Below the pieces are notes generated by a model. The model was not told the origin of the DNA. It worked only from the letters and a program-made list of their open reading frames with translations, and searched no databases. Position numbers and translations under genes: made by a program. A stretch of 64,000 nt of DNA from Phocoena phocoena (lineage: Eukaryota > Chordata > Mammalia > Artiodactyla > Phocoenidae): the NCBI RefSeq assembly GCF_963924675.1, contig NC_089221.1, positions 86,610,296-86,674,295 on the forward strand, written 5' to 3'. Positions 23,692 through 35,517 of the stretch are shown here, one piece after another; position 1 is the first letter of the stretch, and each line of letters opens with the position of its first letter.

Positions 23692-24150
23692 CAGAAGTTG
23701 GTAAACTATGATTGAGAACCAAATTCAGCCCATTGCCTGTTTTATTTTATTTTATTTTTTTTTTGCGGTACGCGGGCCTCTCACTGTTGTGGCCTCTACC
23801 ATTGCGGAGCACAGGCTCCAGACGCGCAGGCGCAGCGTCCATGGCTCACGGGCCTAGCCGCTCCGCGGCATGCGGGATCTTCCCGGACCGGGGCACGAAC
23901 CCATGTCCCCTGCATCAGCAGGCGGACTCTCAACCACTGCGCCACCAGGGAAGCCCCCATTGCCTGTTTTTGTAAACAAATTTTTTTTAGAACATAGCCA
24001 CACTCATTTGTTTATGAATTGTATATAGCTGTGTTGGTGCTACAATGGAAAGATTGAGTAGTTGTGACAGAGTTGTGACAGGAAGTATGTCCTGCAAAAC
24101 CTAAAATATTTGCTATCTGGCCCTTTACAGAAAGTTTTCTGACTTTCATC
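23692..24150. mobile_element. hAT-Charlie-like MITE, split by a SINE
   Basis: The ends CAGAAGTTGGTAAACTATG (left) and CCCTTTACAGAAAGTTTTCTGAC (right, shortened) pair as inverted ends of the old TGGCAAACT...AGTTTGCCGAC family of hAT MITEs. The middle has GAACATAGCCACACTCATTT and CTAAAATATTTGCTATCTGG. Without the SINE it is about 230 bp. Exact family name not certain. Confidence 0.55.
23744..23956 (-). mobile_element. CHR-2-type SINE, inserted in the MITE
   Basis: Reverse copy running from a T-rich tail through GCGGTACGCGGGCCTCTCAC to GCCACCAGGGAAGCCC. Target-site duplication CCATTGCCTGTTTT at 23730-23743 and 23957-23970. CpG sites are still common, so it is fairly young. Confidence 0.96.
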
Positions 24151-24155
24151 TTATG

Positions 24156-24719
24156 GATCAGAAAATTTTAGAAGATAAAAGGAAAATGAGTTGTAATGAA
24201 ATTATGCTCCTGACACTGCACATTTTAAATCTTTCCCTTACTTGAATTTGGAGTTTTTAGAGATGTTGATATAGTAATTATCATTATCTGTAGGTTAGAA
24301 CATAACCTTGTGAGTAGGCTTAGTATTTCCTTTAAGGGGTAATTGTCTCTCCTTTCATTCACATTGAGGAGAGGCTAATAAGAAAGAAAATGAAAGTGCA
24401 TAAAGTAAGCTTTATATTGCTAGATGAAGAAATAACCATTTCTCTTTGGCCTTCCCTCTTTTGGGTTTTGTCTTTTGGAGAGTAGATGTCTGGCTCTGAA
24501 TAGAAAGTGCTAAGATGGCATCCTTCATATGGAAGCTGAATGAGATACAGGATGCAGTGTACTATCTGTAACTCCTAGTAAAATCCAATTGTGGGAGTTC
24601 AGATTACCAGGGTCTATTCTCACACTCATTTTTTTTTTCTGTTATTCTCAGCACTTATAAATGTCTGTTTGCATGGTCTAAATGTTTTTCATCTGCATAA
24701 TTGGGTATTTGCTAGAGTA
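24156..24719. other. Unassigned stretch
   Basis: No gene or named repeat is recognised between the hAT-like MITE and the MLT1-like fragment. Confidence 0.5.
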
Positions 24720-24960
24720 ATATTTGTAGGTTTAAAAAATAAACCCCACAATTTCAGTGGCTTAACACAATATAAGTTTATTTCTAACTCTTAAAGCAGT
24801 TCAATATAAACGTTATAGTTGGCAGGCAGATTTCCTCTATGTGGCTATTTAGAGACCAGGCTTTTTCCAGTTTATGATTTTTCTATCACATCACTACACC
24901 TGGATGCCAGGAAACCATAAGGAGGAGGGATGTTTGGGTAGCTGCCTCATCTATACTATG
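24720..24960 (-). mobile_element. MLT1-like LTR fragment, antisense
   Basis: CAATTTCAGTGGCTTAACAC followed by AATATAAGTTTATTTCT is the reverse complement of the common LTR end AGAAATAAACTT...GTTAAGCCACTGA. The rest is decayed. A plus-strand relative lies at 29855-30200. Confidence 0.5.
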
Positions 24961-25499
24961 GAAGAAAGCACAATTTTTTGTTGTCCATTTTACTGTCTAT
25001 ACCAAAACAATGTACCTGTAGTTTACTTTCCCATGACCTATAGTTGGGACAAGCAATCCCTAAATCCATCTTGGTAAAAAGAGGGAAATATGTAAGGAGG
25101 AAGTGAATATTGGGAATGAGAAATGAGACCATGAGGCCAAGTCAAACATCGTTCTTGGTGGGTCATTTTTCCCATTAACAGCCTTCATTTACTTGACTTT
25201 ATTTTATTGGTTAAGGCAGCAGTTTTCTTGAATGAGCCAAAATAAAATAATGTGAAATAAATGTGCACATCTACTGGTGGAGCAGGAAGCAGTACGAACT
25301 TTGGCATATGGTGAATAGCATTAATATTGAGGAAAAGCGAAACTACATGAAAAAGAAAAAAAAGACAGGAAGGATCCAAAATAAGCGTTGTCTTATATTC
25401 ATATGTGGTAGAGAATTCCTCAATCATGAATAGATTTTTCAACAAAAATAATTAATTTTTATTAATGACCTAGGGTTTATAACCCTAGCAGAGTTTTAT
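24961..25499. other. Unassigned stretch
   Basis: No gene or repeat family recognised. An 86-codon minus frame (25185-25445) has no domain-like features. Confidence 0.5.
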
Positions 25500-25640
25500 T
25501 ATGATTGTTTCCATGTTTTTAACAGAGAAAACTAAGGCTGTGAGAAGTTCAGTGATTTGCCCAAAGTCACATAGTAAAGGAAGACACTGATTTTTAGTCC
25601 AATTTTCTGACTCTTCACTCTATATTTTGTCTGTTATACT
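25500..25640 (+). mobile_element. MIR SINE fragment
   Basis: GAAAACTAAGGCTGTGAGAA, AGTGATTTGCCCAAAGTCAC and ATAGTAAAGG match the central and 3' part of MIR. Confidence 0.75.
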
Positions 25641-25734
25641 ACATAGTCTCCATAGAGTCAGGATAGGAAATTTTATGTACTCGTCAGTATAGGTCAAACT
25701 GCTGAGTTTACCACACCATGCTTTCTTCTTTGGG

Positions 25735-25760
25735 GTGTGTGTGTGTGTGTGTGTGTGTGT
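25735..25760. repeat. (GT)n microsatellite
   Basis: About 13 uninterrupted GT units. Confidence 0.97.
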
Positions 25761-28376
25761 TGGAAGAGTAAAGATTTGCTTTTGTTAGTTCAAAAATAGG
25801 TGGAAGACCTTCATCTACAACTCCCTGGAAGAAAGTGAGCCAAATCTGATAGACTGATGACTTTACTCTGTGTGACTGGGTCAGACGGAGATAATTAAGC
25901 ACACTCAGGGCCCCCAAGCTAGAAAGTGCTTTTGGATGCCATTCAGAGAAAAGTCCCTGAAGCTAGCATGGAGCTGGCCCCAACTTCCTCACATTCGCCA
26001 ATACAAATATTATTATTGGTCCTATTAATCAGTTACAGTTTTCGGCTCTGTAACCTTCTAACAGCAATATATTTCCACAATACTGTTTTCCTTCTATTTG
26101 CTCAAAAGCACTTGATATTAATTTCTTCTAAGTTGTTTATACACACTTTGTTAAAATAGTAACGAAACAATATGGATCAATTTTTACCACATCTTTCTTA
26201 AACTTTCATGACTCATTCAATTTCCACTTCATTTCCTGTATCTGGAAAATAGGAAAATACTGTCTCTAATATATTTCTATACTTACTTTCTTATAAATGG
26301 TACTATGAGTACTGACATTTTCAGGATGTCTTTTTCCTTATGACATATTCCTTCACTGCAATCACCAAATTAACTGCAGTACATTGGCTTTGGTTTGTTT
26401 TTACATTAAGTTCAAGTTTTGTTATTTATATTCTAAGAAGTATCTATAATATCCATAACCCATTTCATAAAGCCTTTCAAATTTTTTTTCTTTTAATAGA
26501 TCTTTACATATCAGAATCTAATTATGGAAAAAATCACTAAATTATTTTTTAACAACATGTCTGTATCTATATATAATAGGATTTTTTATATTATTATGTG
26601 GTGTATACTATTGGCTTTATTTGGACTTTTTGCAACCTCTTATAAATAAGAAAATTTTAACTAGTAGAAACCACTTTAATTGTATGAGCCAATCTCACTT
26701 ACTCACTGTCTACTTCCTCCTTTAAATCATTAATATGCATAAACAAATGGGTAAATCTTGAGTGGTTTCTCATGTTTTTCATAGATAACATTTCTAGACT
26801 TGGAGAGACAGAAAAAAAAAAAACGGGTTTCTACCACACAAGTAGCTAAGTCTTTAGCAAATGTCTTTAGCTTGACATAATGCACCCAAGTCTTCAGCTA
26901 GACATAATGATCATAAAAAGCAAGTAAATCACTAATTTGCACATATTTATGCTTATCATGTTTCAAAATGAATTTATACATGTAAAATAGTTTTGTTAAT
27001 ATTTTTATAAACATGGTGCATATTTTTTGTACTTTGTAATTAAACACACTTCAACAAATTTTATGAAGTGTGATGAAAGCCCCAAATTGTATTAGAACAC
27101 TTTTATCTCTCCAAAATTTTTAGAAAAAATAATAAAATCATGTAGATTTCTTGCTCAAAATGCACTTTGGCTATGCAGTTTCCCTTTTGAAGCGGCTTTG
27201 CAACATGATAGTGGTCTAAAAACCTTTTATGTAGCTATTTTGTGGTTTATCATGGTAGTTTTATCTTCAGCATGTACATGATTCTTAAGAAAATAGTTAT
27301 TATAACTCCAGTTCTTGATACTCCTGAGGTTGCACCCAAATATATGCACATATACATATGCTTCAAAGAAGGGTCTGTGAATTTCAGCTTTGATGGTGAA
27401 CTGAGGCCTTATGGGCAAGTAAGTTATTGAACAACTAACATTTGTTAGTATGTTGACCATGCATATGAAAATGACTCAATATATATTATTTGTTTTGTAA
27501 TATTTAGGGCAATTTCAAATTATTTAAACTTCAACATAGTTCAGGAAATATACAGAAAAATTTTTAGAACCAATTTTACAAAATGCATAAAGTTAGGAAT
27601 TTTTATGGTGTCACTATGCTTTCAAGCTTCTCAAAGGAAACTTCTTTCTATAACTCTAACATTATCTCAGTGTCTTTTTACCTATCACAATGTCTTAGCC
27701 AATAATGAACTCAAAAATAATTATTGAATCAAAAATGAAAATGTCTCAAAGATATAAGGCACCTGTCAGTCAGATAAGACATTCAAGTTAAATTTACAAA
27801 TCTGGAAAACACCCATAAGATCAGGACACTTTGGTAGATACGCAGAAACTATAGATTCTTTTATAATTTTCATTGTTTCTATTCTTTTCCCTTTCCATGA
27901 CTAAGAAATCTAAGAAGTTTACATTTCAGATTAAAGTTTCAAACAAGTATCTGCATAACAATTTCAACTTTCAGAGAACAGAGGAAAGAATCGAGAAATT
28001 CTTATACCCATTATGCTCATTAAAAAAAAGACAAATTTCCACCATAACCACTCAAATAAAAGGCTATAAGGGAAAGCTATAAAATAAGAATAAAAAACAA
28101 AATAGTATGGGAGGGTGTCTATCAGTGATGCAATAAATGGAGATGGATTAAACTTTAAGAGTCAAAGGTCTCTCTGTAGCAGGGGGCAAAAAGCTGATTC
28201 TTATGTTGTTTAAAATAGATTCCCTGAAAAAATCCAAAAAGATTAAAAGCACAAAAGTATACAATTTTGAACAATTATAAACAAAAGGAATCACGTAAGT
28301 ATAACAAAACAGTTTTTTCTGCATTAGTATCCCTCATTCTAATGTATCCTCAGGTAGTCACATCTAGATAAGAAAA
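25761..28376. other. Unassigned AT-rich stretch
   Basis: No gene seen. A weak L2-like ending (CAATGTCTTAGCCAATAATG, then AATAATTATTGAATCAAAAA) lies near 27680-27735. A run of about 12 A is at 26813-26824. Open frames are at most 77 codons and not protein-like. Confidence 0.45.
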
Positions 28377-28840
28377 GTAGGGTTGGGGTGCCGACCCTCT
28401 GCTCAGTCAGAAATCCACTTATAGGGGCTTCGCTGGTGGTGCAGTGGTTGAGAGTCTGCCTACCGATGCAGGGGACACGGGTTCGTGCCCCGGTCCGGGA
28501 AGATCCCACATGCCGCGGAGCAGCTAGGCCCATGAGCTATGGCCGCTAAGCCTGCGCGTCCGGAGTCTGTGCTCCGCAACGGGAGAGGCCACAACGGTGA
28601 GAGGCCCGTGTACCGCAAAAAAAAAAAAAAAAAAAAAAATCGACTTATAATTTATGGTCAGCCACCTGTATATGTGGTTTCTCCGTGTACTGTACATGTT
28701 TCTTCCACACCTGTCGTTCCTCCTACATGAATTCAACCAACCATGGGTTGTATAGTACCAAAATATTTACTATTGAAAAAAATCCATGTGTAAGTGGACC
28801 CACACAGTTCAAACCCATGTTTTTCAAGGGTCACCTGTAA
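28377..28840 (-). mobile_element. Tigger-type MITE (MER2-like), split by a SINE
   Basis: Left piece 28377-28423 has AGGGTTGGGGTGCCGACCCT. Right piece after the SINE has GAATTCAACCAACCATGGGT, TTTACTATTGAAAAAAATCC and AAGTGGACCCACACAGTTCA, ending TTTTTCAAGGGTCACCTGTA. This is the MER2-like TcMar-Tigger pattern. The left terminal inverted repeat appears to be lost. Confidence 0.65.
28424..28636 (+). mobile_element. CHR-2-type SINE inside the Tigger MITE
   Basis: Head GGGGCTTCGCTGGTGGTGCA, end GTGTACCGC plus an A tail of about 20. Target-site duplication AAATCCACTTATA (28411-28423) against AAATCGACTTATA (28637-28649), one mismatch. Confidence 0.95.
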
Positions 28841-29377
28841 TTTTAAAGTTTCTTCAGTAAGCTTAGACTTATATGGAATGATGAAGCAGTAAAATTTTCA
28901 TGGTAAGTTTTAAGTGAACTTTACTTCAAAGTGATTTTTTAAATTATTATTTTGGGTAGAAAATATATTCTTTCATGTGATTTAATTTTATTTAAATTTA
29001 AAAATTAGTAAATATGGTGTGCCTGCACTCAATACTTTGTTATTATATACCTATCTCTATGTCAAGAAAATATAAATTATGTTAATTCTTGGTTTAAATT
29101 AGTTTTTTAAACTTGGGGGAATTCACAATATAGGAAATCCAAATTAATAAAACAAAACTAATCATATAAACCTTCCAAGTAATCAACAAATATTAAAAAA
29201 TGAAATCACATTTCTTACAAATTGCAGTGACAAAGATAACACAAACAGAGTGGTCATTTTTGGAGGAAAAAATTAAAAAATTGATACTGCTCGCAGTAGG
29301 ACATGAATTGGTTCACTGTGAAGAGTGATTTGGATAATACTCCCTAATTTAGCAATTTGTCTAGAACTATATAGCCT
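28841..29377. other. Unassigned AT-rich stretch
   Basis: No gene or named repeat is seen between the Tigger MITE and the next SINE. Confidence 0.5.
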
Positions 29378-29387
29378 AAAAGAATTA

Positions 29388-29596
29388 TTTATTTATTTAT
29401 TTTTTGGTACGGCGGCCTCTCACTGTTGTGGCCTCTCCCGTTGTGAAGTACAGGCTCCAGATGCACGGGCTCAGCGGCCATGGCTCACAGGTCCAGCCGC
29501 TCTGTGGCATGTGGGATCTTCCCGGATCAGGGCATGAACCCGTGTCCCCTGCATCGGCAGGTGGATTCTCAACCACTGTGCCACCAGGGAAGCCCC
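29388..29596 (-). mobile_element. CHR-2-type SINE
   Basis: Reverse copy from (TTTA)n through GGTACGGCGGCCTCTCACTG to GCCACCAGGGAAGCCCC. Imperfect flanking repeat AAAAGAATTA (29378-29387) and AAAAATAATT (29597-29606). It is more diverged than its neighbours. Confidence 0.94.
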
Positions 29597-29854
29597 AAAA
29601 ATAATTTTATATAATCGTATGTATATGAGAGAAAGTATGCAGCAGTATTGTTTATAATTTATAAGAATATAAATGAGATTTAGAGAAAAATCTAAGAAAT
29701 CTGGTAAATTATGGTATATATTCATAAAAATACCATGATTGAGTAGGTAAAAATAATAGCAATGGGTAAAACAATGAAATTATGAGAAAAACAGATTAAA
29801 TATATCATGCTGTCTACCTACATGTATGGCTATACATAAATATTATGGCTTTCT

Positions 29855-30200
29855 CTTCTTCAGGCACATTGTAGAATTCATCTCTCTTTCCCATTTGAAG
29901 TTAGGGTATATGACTTTATAAGGTCAATTGAACATAAACAGAAATGATGTGTGTCCCTTCCAGACAGAAGCTTAAAAAGCCAGCACATGCTTCACCACCC
30001 TCTTTTGCTCTACCCAAGAAATAAAGGCCATTCTGTCAGTTTGGATCCCAGAGTGAAGAAAAGTATAGGAGTAACAACCTTCTAGCTGACTGGTGATGGA
30101 CATGTAGTTTAAGCAAGGAATCACTTTTTGGTCTTTTAAACAACTGAAATGCTGTGGTTCTAATCACAACATAATCTAGTCAACCCTGATATTTGTTTAA
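29855..30200 (+). mobile_element. MLT1-like LTR fragment
   Basis: AGAAATGATGTGTGTCCCTT, CTGTGGTTCTAATCACAACA and the ending CATAATCTAGTCAACCCTGA match the pattern of an old MLT1-type LTR 3' half. Heavily decayed, and the family name is tentative. Confidence 0.5.
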
Positions 30201-30570
30201 GTGTAATATCATATATGTTAGAAATATAATTTTCAGGTAAACCTATGAATTTTATGGATTTTAATATTATTATAGAATTAGAAATAAATATGCAGAGGCA
30301 TGAAACTTTCAAAATCTTCACCTCTAACCTATTAGTTGGATCAATATGGATTATTTTAATTAGCCACTACCATTACACTTCATTCCTGATTTTAATTCCT
30401 AACCTATAGCTTTAAAATTATTTTTCATTAATGTCAGTGGGAATTTTGTTTATAGTTACTTTTTACAGTAACAAAGTGGAAAAATGTAAGTTTCTATCTG
30501 GATTGTAAGATTTAGGAAATTTCACAGTTTTTATTCAAAGTATTGAGTGTAGAAGAATCTGCCCAAAGTA

Positions 30571-30610
30571 TATATACGACTATGAAATTCTATATACGAC
30601 TATGAAATTC
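30571..30610. repeat. 20-bp perfect tandem duplication
   Basis: TATATACGACTATGAAATTC occurs twice head to tail (30571-30590 and 30591-30610) without mismatch. Confidence 0.98.
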
Positions 30611-30696
30611 TACAAGTCCAAAGACAAGAGAAGATCAAAAAAACTCTACCTCTGTGGTTGAAATAAGTGAAGAATTTGGAGGAAGCTGAAGAAAAT

Positions 30697-30785
30697 TATC
30701 CATCTATCTATCTACCTATCTATCTCTCTATCTATCTACCTATCTATCTATCTATCTATCATCTATCTACCTGTCATCTATTTAT
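30697..30785. repeat. (TATC)n microsatellite, interrupted
   Basis: Tetranucleotide TATC/CTAT array with scattered TACC and TCTC units. The purest block is near 30740-30760. Confidence 0.97.
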
Positions 30786-31187
30786 CTAACTATGTACTTT
30801 TAAAAAATTAGACAAGTCAAGGAGGGCATGAACTGACAATCACGGCATGGGCATATAACAAATTATCAACATTATTTGATCCATATTGTGCCTAAAAATG
30901 GCATACCATAAATGTGGTCTCTACAAATGACATACCATATCTCTTTGGTTGAGATTTCAGGTAATGCTTTTGTTTGTACATATACTATATTTTTAACAAT
31001 GCAAGTATATGACTCAAAATAATTTTTTAAAATTATGGGTCTTATTTGTTGTTAATAAGCAATGTGTAAAGTGACTAGTTACAGTTAAAATTAATTTATG
31101 ATTGAAGTCCTCTCCAACACCCTCTTCTCAATTGAAAACAATTGAAAAACTGATAATATCTTATAGAAATGTAAGTTAAACTTTTAT
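30786..31187. other. Unassigned stretch upstream of the possible exon
   Basis: No repeat family recognised. If 31229-31371 is an exon, this is intron. Confidence 0.45.
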
Positions 31188-31228
31188 TTGTTTTTCATCT
31201 GGTGGAATAACACAAATCATATTTTCAG

Positions 31229-31371
31229 TTGGAAATGCGCTAAGGATTTGAGAATTATGAAAGCCGGAAGAATCTTAAAATTTGGGAATGGAGAGAGCAT
31301 TGAAAGATTCAATGATTTAGAGGGAGATGTTTTTGTTTGTTGTGGATATCTGGATGTCATATCTCTAGGAA
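31229..31371 (+). CDS. Possible exon with doublecortin-like segment
   Basis: Seen: an AG acceptor (CATATTTTCAG ending at 31228, with a T-rich stretch before it) opens a frame from 31230. It reads WKCAKDLRIMKAGRILKF, then a GNGESIE turn, then FNDLEGDVFVCCG. A possible donor (GAA then GTATGG) follows at 31372. That makes an exon of 143 nt with intron phases 2 and 1. The frame otherwise stays open to a stop at 31410-31412. Family knowledge: doublecortin (DCX) domains end with a hydrophobic strand, a G-containing turn, an acidic D/E-L pair, and a final V/Y-V-x-x-G strand, which this segment resembles. Inference: one exon of a plus-strand, long-intron gene of the DCX family; DCDC1-like genes are candidates. 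Chance, or a decayed copy, cannot be excluded, and no second exon was found in the window. Confidence 0.35.
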
Positions 31372-31597
31372 GTATGGGTCACTGTATCATCAAAGATATT
31401 GATGATAAATAGCTCTAGGAACATGGTTGATGTCTCTCTTACTCAATGCAGTAGTTATAGCTATCTTATTCTTTAATTGGGAAGTGATGAATCAGAAATA
31501 GTCTGACACAATGCATAATCATGAGGAACAAAGTGGATGAAAACAAAATGTCATATTATTAGGCAGTCACTGGGTTATTTGAGAGAAGCAACTTGTA

Positions 31598-31740
31598 GGG
31601 AAGTGGTTCTAATTCTAACTTTGGCTCTGAAATAGTCACTTTGTTCAAGTGACTAAACTCTAAATCTTGTTTCTTCATTTATAAAATCGAGAAGTAGGAA
31701 GAGCAGTTCATTTTACACTCTTTATTCTGTATCTCTCAAA
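31598..31740 (-). mobile_element. MIR SINE fragment, antisense
   Basis: Contains TTCAAGTGACTAAACTCTAA and TTGTTTCTTCATTTATAAAA, the antisense of the MIR core (consensus sense: TTACAGATGAGGAAACTGAG). Confidence 0.7.
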
Positions 31741-32094
31741 GTCATAATTTGGAATATATCTTTAAGCTACATGGATTCTGAGAATAAAATTTATCTTAAC
31801 ACAGCAGACTTTGCATGACTTTAATTTTAGCACTCGAAGATCGTTAAGGAAGTATGAAAACCATCCTACTAACTTCATGTCATTTTTTAGAAAGCATTTT
31901 AAAAGAAGGGCTGAAGGCTAGACCTACAACTATGTTTGACTGTTTTAATTTTAAGCTATTATCCATTTTAGTTGCAAAGAAATGTTAGTTTACAAAGAAA
32001 TGGTCCTCCAGTGCAAAACAGTGGCAGTCAACGTCACTAACAGCAACCCATGTAGCCACAGTTACAAGGGAAGTAACAACAGCTGTAAAAGCAA
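31741..32094. other. Unassigned stretch
   Basis: No gene or named repeat recognised. Confidence 0.45.
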
Positions 32095-32315
32095 TTACCA
32101 ATTTTTAAACAATATATAAATGTCATATATCATTTTCTGCATTTCCAATTTACATTTTTTAGTTCTTATAAAAGGTGATTTCTATTTTCCCTTTTTACAG
32201 ATGCGAGAAAGAGGGATAAAGATGAGTGTTAAAGGTGATGTCACTTGCCCAAGGGTTAATCATTTTTAATCATATGCCTTCTCTTTGGACAATGCTGCTC
32301 TCTAAATACCTTTCT
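32095..32315 (+). mobile_element. MIR SINE, decayed
   Basis: TTTTTACAGATGCGAGAAAG, GATGTCACTTGCCCAAGGGT and the flanking spacing fit MIR. Confidence 0.6.
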
Positions 32316-33989
32316 ACTCTTACATGAAGCAAAAATTTCATACTCATCATACTAGGCCAATATAGTGTTGCTATTTCAAGTGAATTATTCAACTTTGTAT
32401 AGTGTGTTTGTGTGTTTTAATTCATCTGAACCATTTGACCAACATTAAGATATGACATTTTTCAACAGAACTAATATCTGATGACATAGTCCTGTCATTC
32501 CTAAAGGGTGGATATGATTAACATTTCATAAGACAAGCATTTCAGCACTTGCTCATATGTTTTTAAAATTTTTTAATTGACATATAATTTGACTTCTTTT
32601 CTGGTTGTTAGATTATGCACCAATATATCTGAGTAAGGAATGTTTCCTATATTCAATGAATATTAGTCTTTGGAGCTGATGTTTTTTAATAATGCTTCAT
32701 GCTGAGAACTATTTGGTTTGATTTAAAGAGATGAGCTTGTTATAATAACTTTTGTAAAAGGCTTTTATATCCCTTCCCACCCACTTACATTACAGCTTTG
32801 AGATATTGCTTTTAATTAAGTTCATTCTTTGATAGCCATGCCAGTCTTTATAAAGTATACAGTTACTTAGAAACTATTGTTTAGGTTGTAGTTTTGGGAA
32901 TAAATGCTGATAATTAAATCATATAACTCTTTGATATAAAGAAAAATTATATCAGCTAAACATCAGGAGTAATTAAACACTCAGGAGTTTAGTGTCATTC
33001 AAATAGAACATAATTTGAATATTACAACTTAGGTCAAAGGAGACTGGAAAAAATCAAGACTTTATAACTGGAATAAACTAAAACTTCAGAAAATTACCCA
33101 ATGCCTTGAGGAAAAACTACTGCCTGATGTAACTTTTTTACTCAGCCTAAAATAAGACATGAGCAAAGAAGAAATAAACATTCTCAATTTTTATTTCTCA
33201 AGTATGGGTGTTTAAAAAGAAGCAAAACAACAAACAGAACAACATAGACTGTTTAAAATGTGGTAAAATGTAGGTCAGGACAACTAGAAAATCTAAAAAT
33301 CCTAGCAACAGAAGTTTAGAAAAGAGGTGTTCCTCCCACTTTACCCCCACTAATATTATTGTCTCTTGCAGTGTCAGTTTCCATCTAGTTCAAGCAAGGA
33401 ATAGTTCAAAAGAACTTTATTGGTCAAAACTGAATTCTTTCATATTTATACTGTAATGCAAAATTCTCCAAATGTGACTTCATATAATCATTCATTTTTT
33501 CCTCATTAGACTCAATTCCAAAATATAAATCAATAATATAAAATATTGTAATATATGATTCTTTCCTTTCCAAGGAAGTTTTTTTCCTACTCTGAGGTCT
33601 CAGAAGTGAGGAGGAAGGCAACCTCTTTGTTAATAATGGAGAATATAAAATTGTCATTTAGAAAAATCTTTAAAAAGCAGAGTCCATCAAAGTGCCCAGA
33701 AATTTTCTCCTTTCAAATTCTATAAAAATGTAAAAAAAAATTTTTTTACTGCAAGCAGTTTCTGAGCAATATAGACATATTTTAAGTTCTTAAATCTTCT
33801 TAGTATACAAGCTTAAGTCATGGAATCTTAAAGGAACTCAAATATTCTGCATTTATTTTTCTCTTTTATAACAGTAAATATTGTTAGTGGCACATAAGAG
33901 GTAACTAAGTTTTAAAAATAAGATGTTTAAAAAAATTGTCCATCAACTTAAAATTATCTCTACATGAAATCAAAAAGAAGAAAACCCAC
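32316..33989. other. Unassigned AT-rich stretch
   Basis: No gene seen. A 77-codon minus frame (33424-33657) has no recognisable motif and no splice context. Confidence 0.5.
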
Positions 33990-34480
33990 TATTTTTTTCT
34001 TTTATTTTTTTCTCATAGATTTTATTTAGGGCTTTTCTTTTTCTTATTCATCTTATAACTAAGTGTTTGTACTCTTGATCAACATCTCCCCATTTTCCCT
34101 ACTCCCTAGCCCCTGGAAACCACTATTTCTATAATTTGACTTAAAAAAAAAGATTCTACATATAAAAGTGAGGTCATACAATATTTGTCTTTGTCTGGCT
34201 TATTTCACTTAGCATAATTTTTCCAGTTTCATTCATGTTGTTGCAAATGGCAAGGCTTCCTCTTTTTATAGCTGTATAATATTCTATTATGTATATATAC
34301 TACATGTTCTTAATCCAGTTATCTATCTATAGACACTTAGGTTGTTTCCATGTTTTTGCTACCGGGAATAAGATTGCAATGAACATGAGAGTGCAGGTGT
34401 CTCTTCAAGATACTGATTTCTTTTCCTTTGGATATATATCCAGAATTGAGATTGCTGGATCATACCTCCATTTGAATTAC
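33990..34480 (-). mobile_element. L1 3' end, antisense, 5'-truncated
   Basis: A T-rich start (tail of the element) is followed by antisense 3' UTR and ORF2 C-terminal blocks: CCCTAGCCCCTGGAAACCAC, TTATTTCACTTAGCATAATT, TTCATTCATGTTGTTGCAAA, TATATATCCAGAATTGAGAT and GATTGCTGGATCATA. An old subfamily. Confidence 0.85.
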
Positions 34481-35502
34481 CTGAAATGTCACTTAACTCT
34501 CACATAGTGTTAGCAACAAGAATGTAGACCTGTGCAATACTTTCTTTGACTATCTACACACGAAGTAGGACATTTTTGTAACTTCTGAATTTGAAGACAC
34601 CCATAGAGCCCCAGAAGGCTCTACCAATATTAGTCAAAACAAGGAATATCTACCTAACCTACCTCTTTCTTCCTCGAATCCCAGCAAATAAATATTAAAT
34701 CTCTTCTATTTGAAAAAAATATATAGATACCTAATTTATATACCTTGTCTTTCCTAATTGCTTTGTGAATTTTCTTCCTCATGAAAATTTAATAATGTCA
34801 TTCTGTCAAATGCATCATGTGGAAAGAGATGCAAAATTCTTCACTTTTGTTTTTCTGCTTATCACATATACTTTAGTATCTCCAATGTGTCTGTTTTTCT
34901 TCCTTTGCTTCTCTTATGCAAAGAATGATTAATGCAGCCCAAATTGTAGTCATACTTTCAGAAAGATTACTTTTAAGTGCTAAATTGTAATGTTATCTAT
35001 TCTCCTCTCCATTTCTCCTTTAAAAAGTAGCTGATTTCCTCGAATTAATAAATTGACTCTATTTTACAAACACATACACACACATACACATAACTCCTTA
35101 TGTTAAGATTTAAATAACAAAAGTATAAAGATATTAGATGCTTGGTGTTCAATGTCAGGTATAGGTAGATACTCTTAGTTTAGCTCATTTATTTCTCCTA
35201 ACCATCTATGCCAATCCACCCATAAACACTCTCATTCCAGAATAATGAATGCATTAAAAAAATTAGGTCACTCTTTCTTAATCTTATAACATATTTTCAT
35301 TTACTCTTTTCAAAACTTCAGGATTAAATGAATTCATGACATTTTTATGTAGTCCTGGTGTCAAGTAATTCTTGTTGCTAAGTCCCCTTATTGCAATTTA
35401 TAACCATTTCACTTCATCCAGTATTCCTAAGGCAAACATTCAAATTCTGAGAGTTACTGGCATCTTTCTTTAAGACTAACTGCTGCAGATATTGCATTCA
35501 CA
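34481..35502. other. Unassigned stretch
   Basis: No gene or named repeat recognised. A short CA-rich run (CACATACACACACATACACA) is near 35070. Confidence 0.5.
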
Positions 35503-35517
35503 TATTTCCCTGCTTTT

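Noticed and set aside
23712..23975. Open frames with a recurring GLSLLWPLPLRSTGS-like translation, here and at 35492, 49577, 51672 and 60455
   Set aside because: They are antisense readings of CHR SINEs, which keep stops rare because of their GC content. Recurrence reflects the repeat family, not a gene family.
30697..30785. Regularly spaced short repeats resembling a CRISPR array
   Set aside because: It is a tetranucleotide microsatellite without unique spacers, in a mammalian context.
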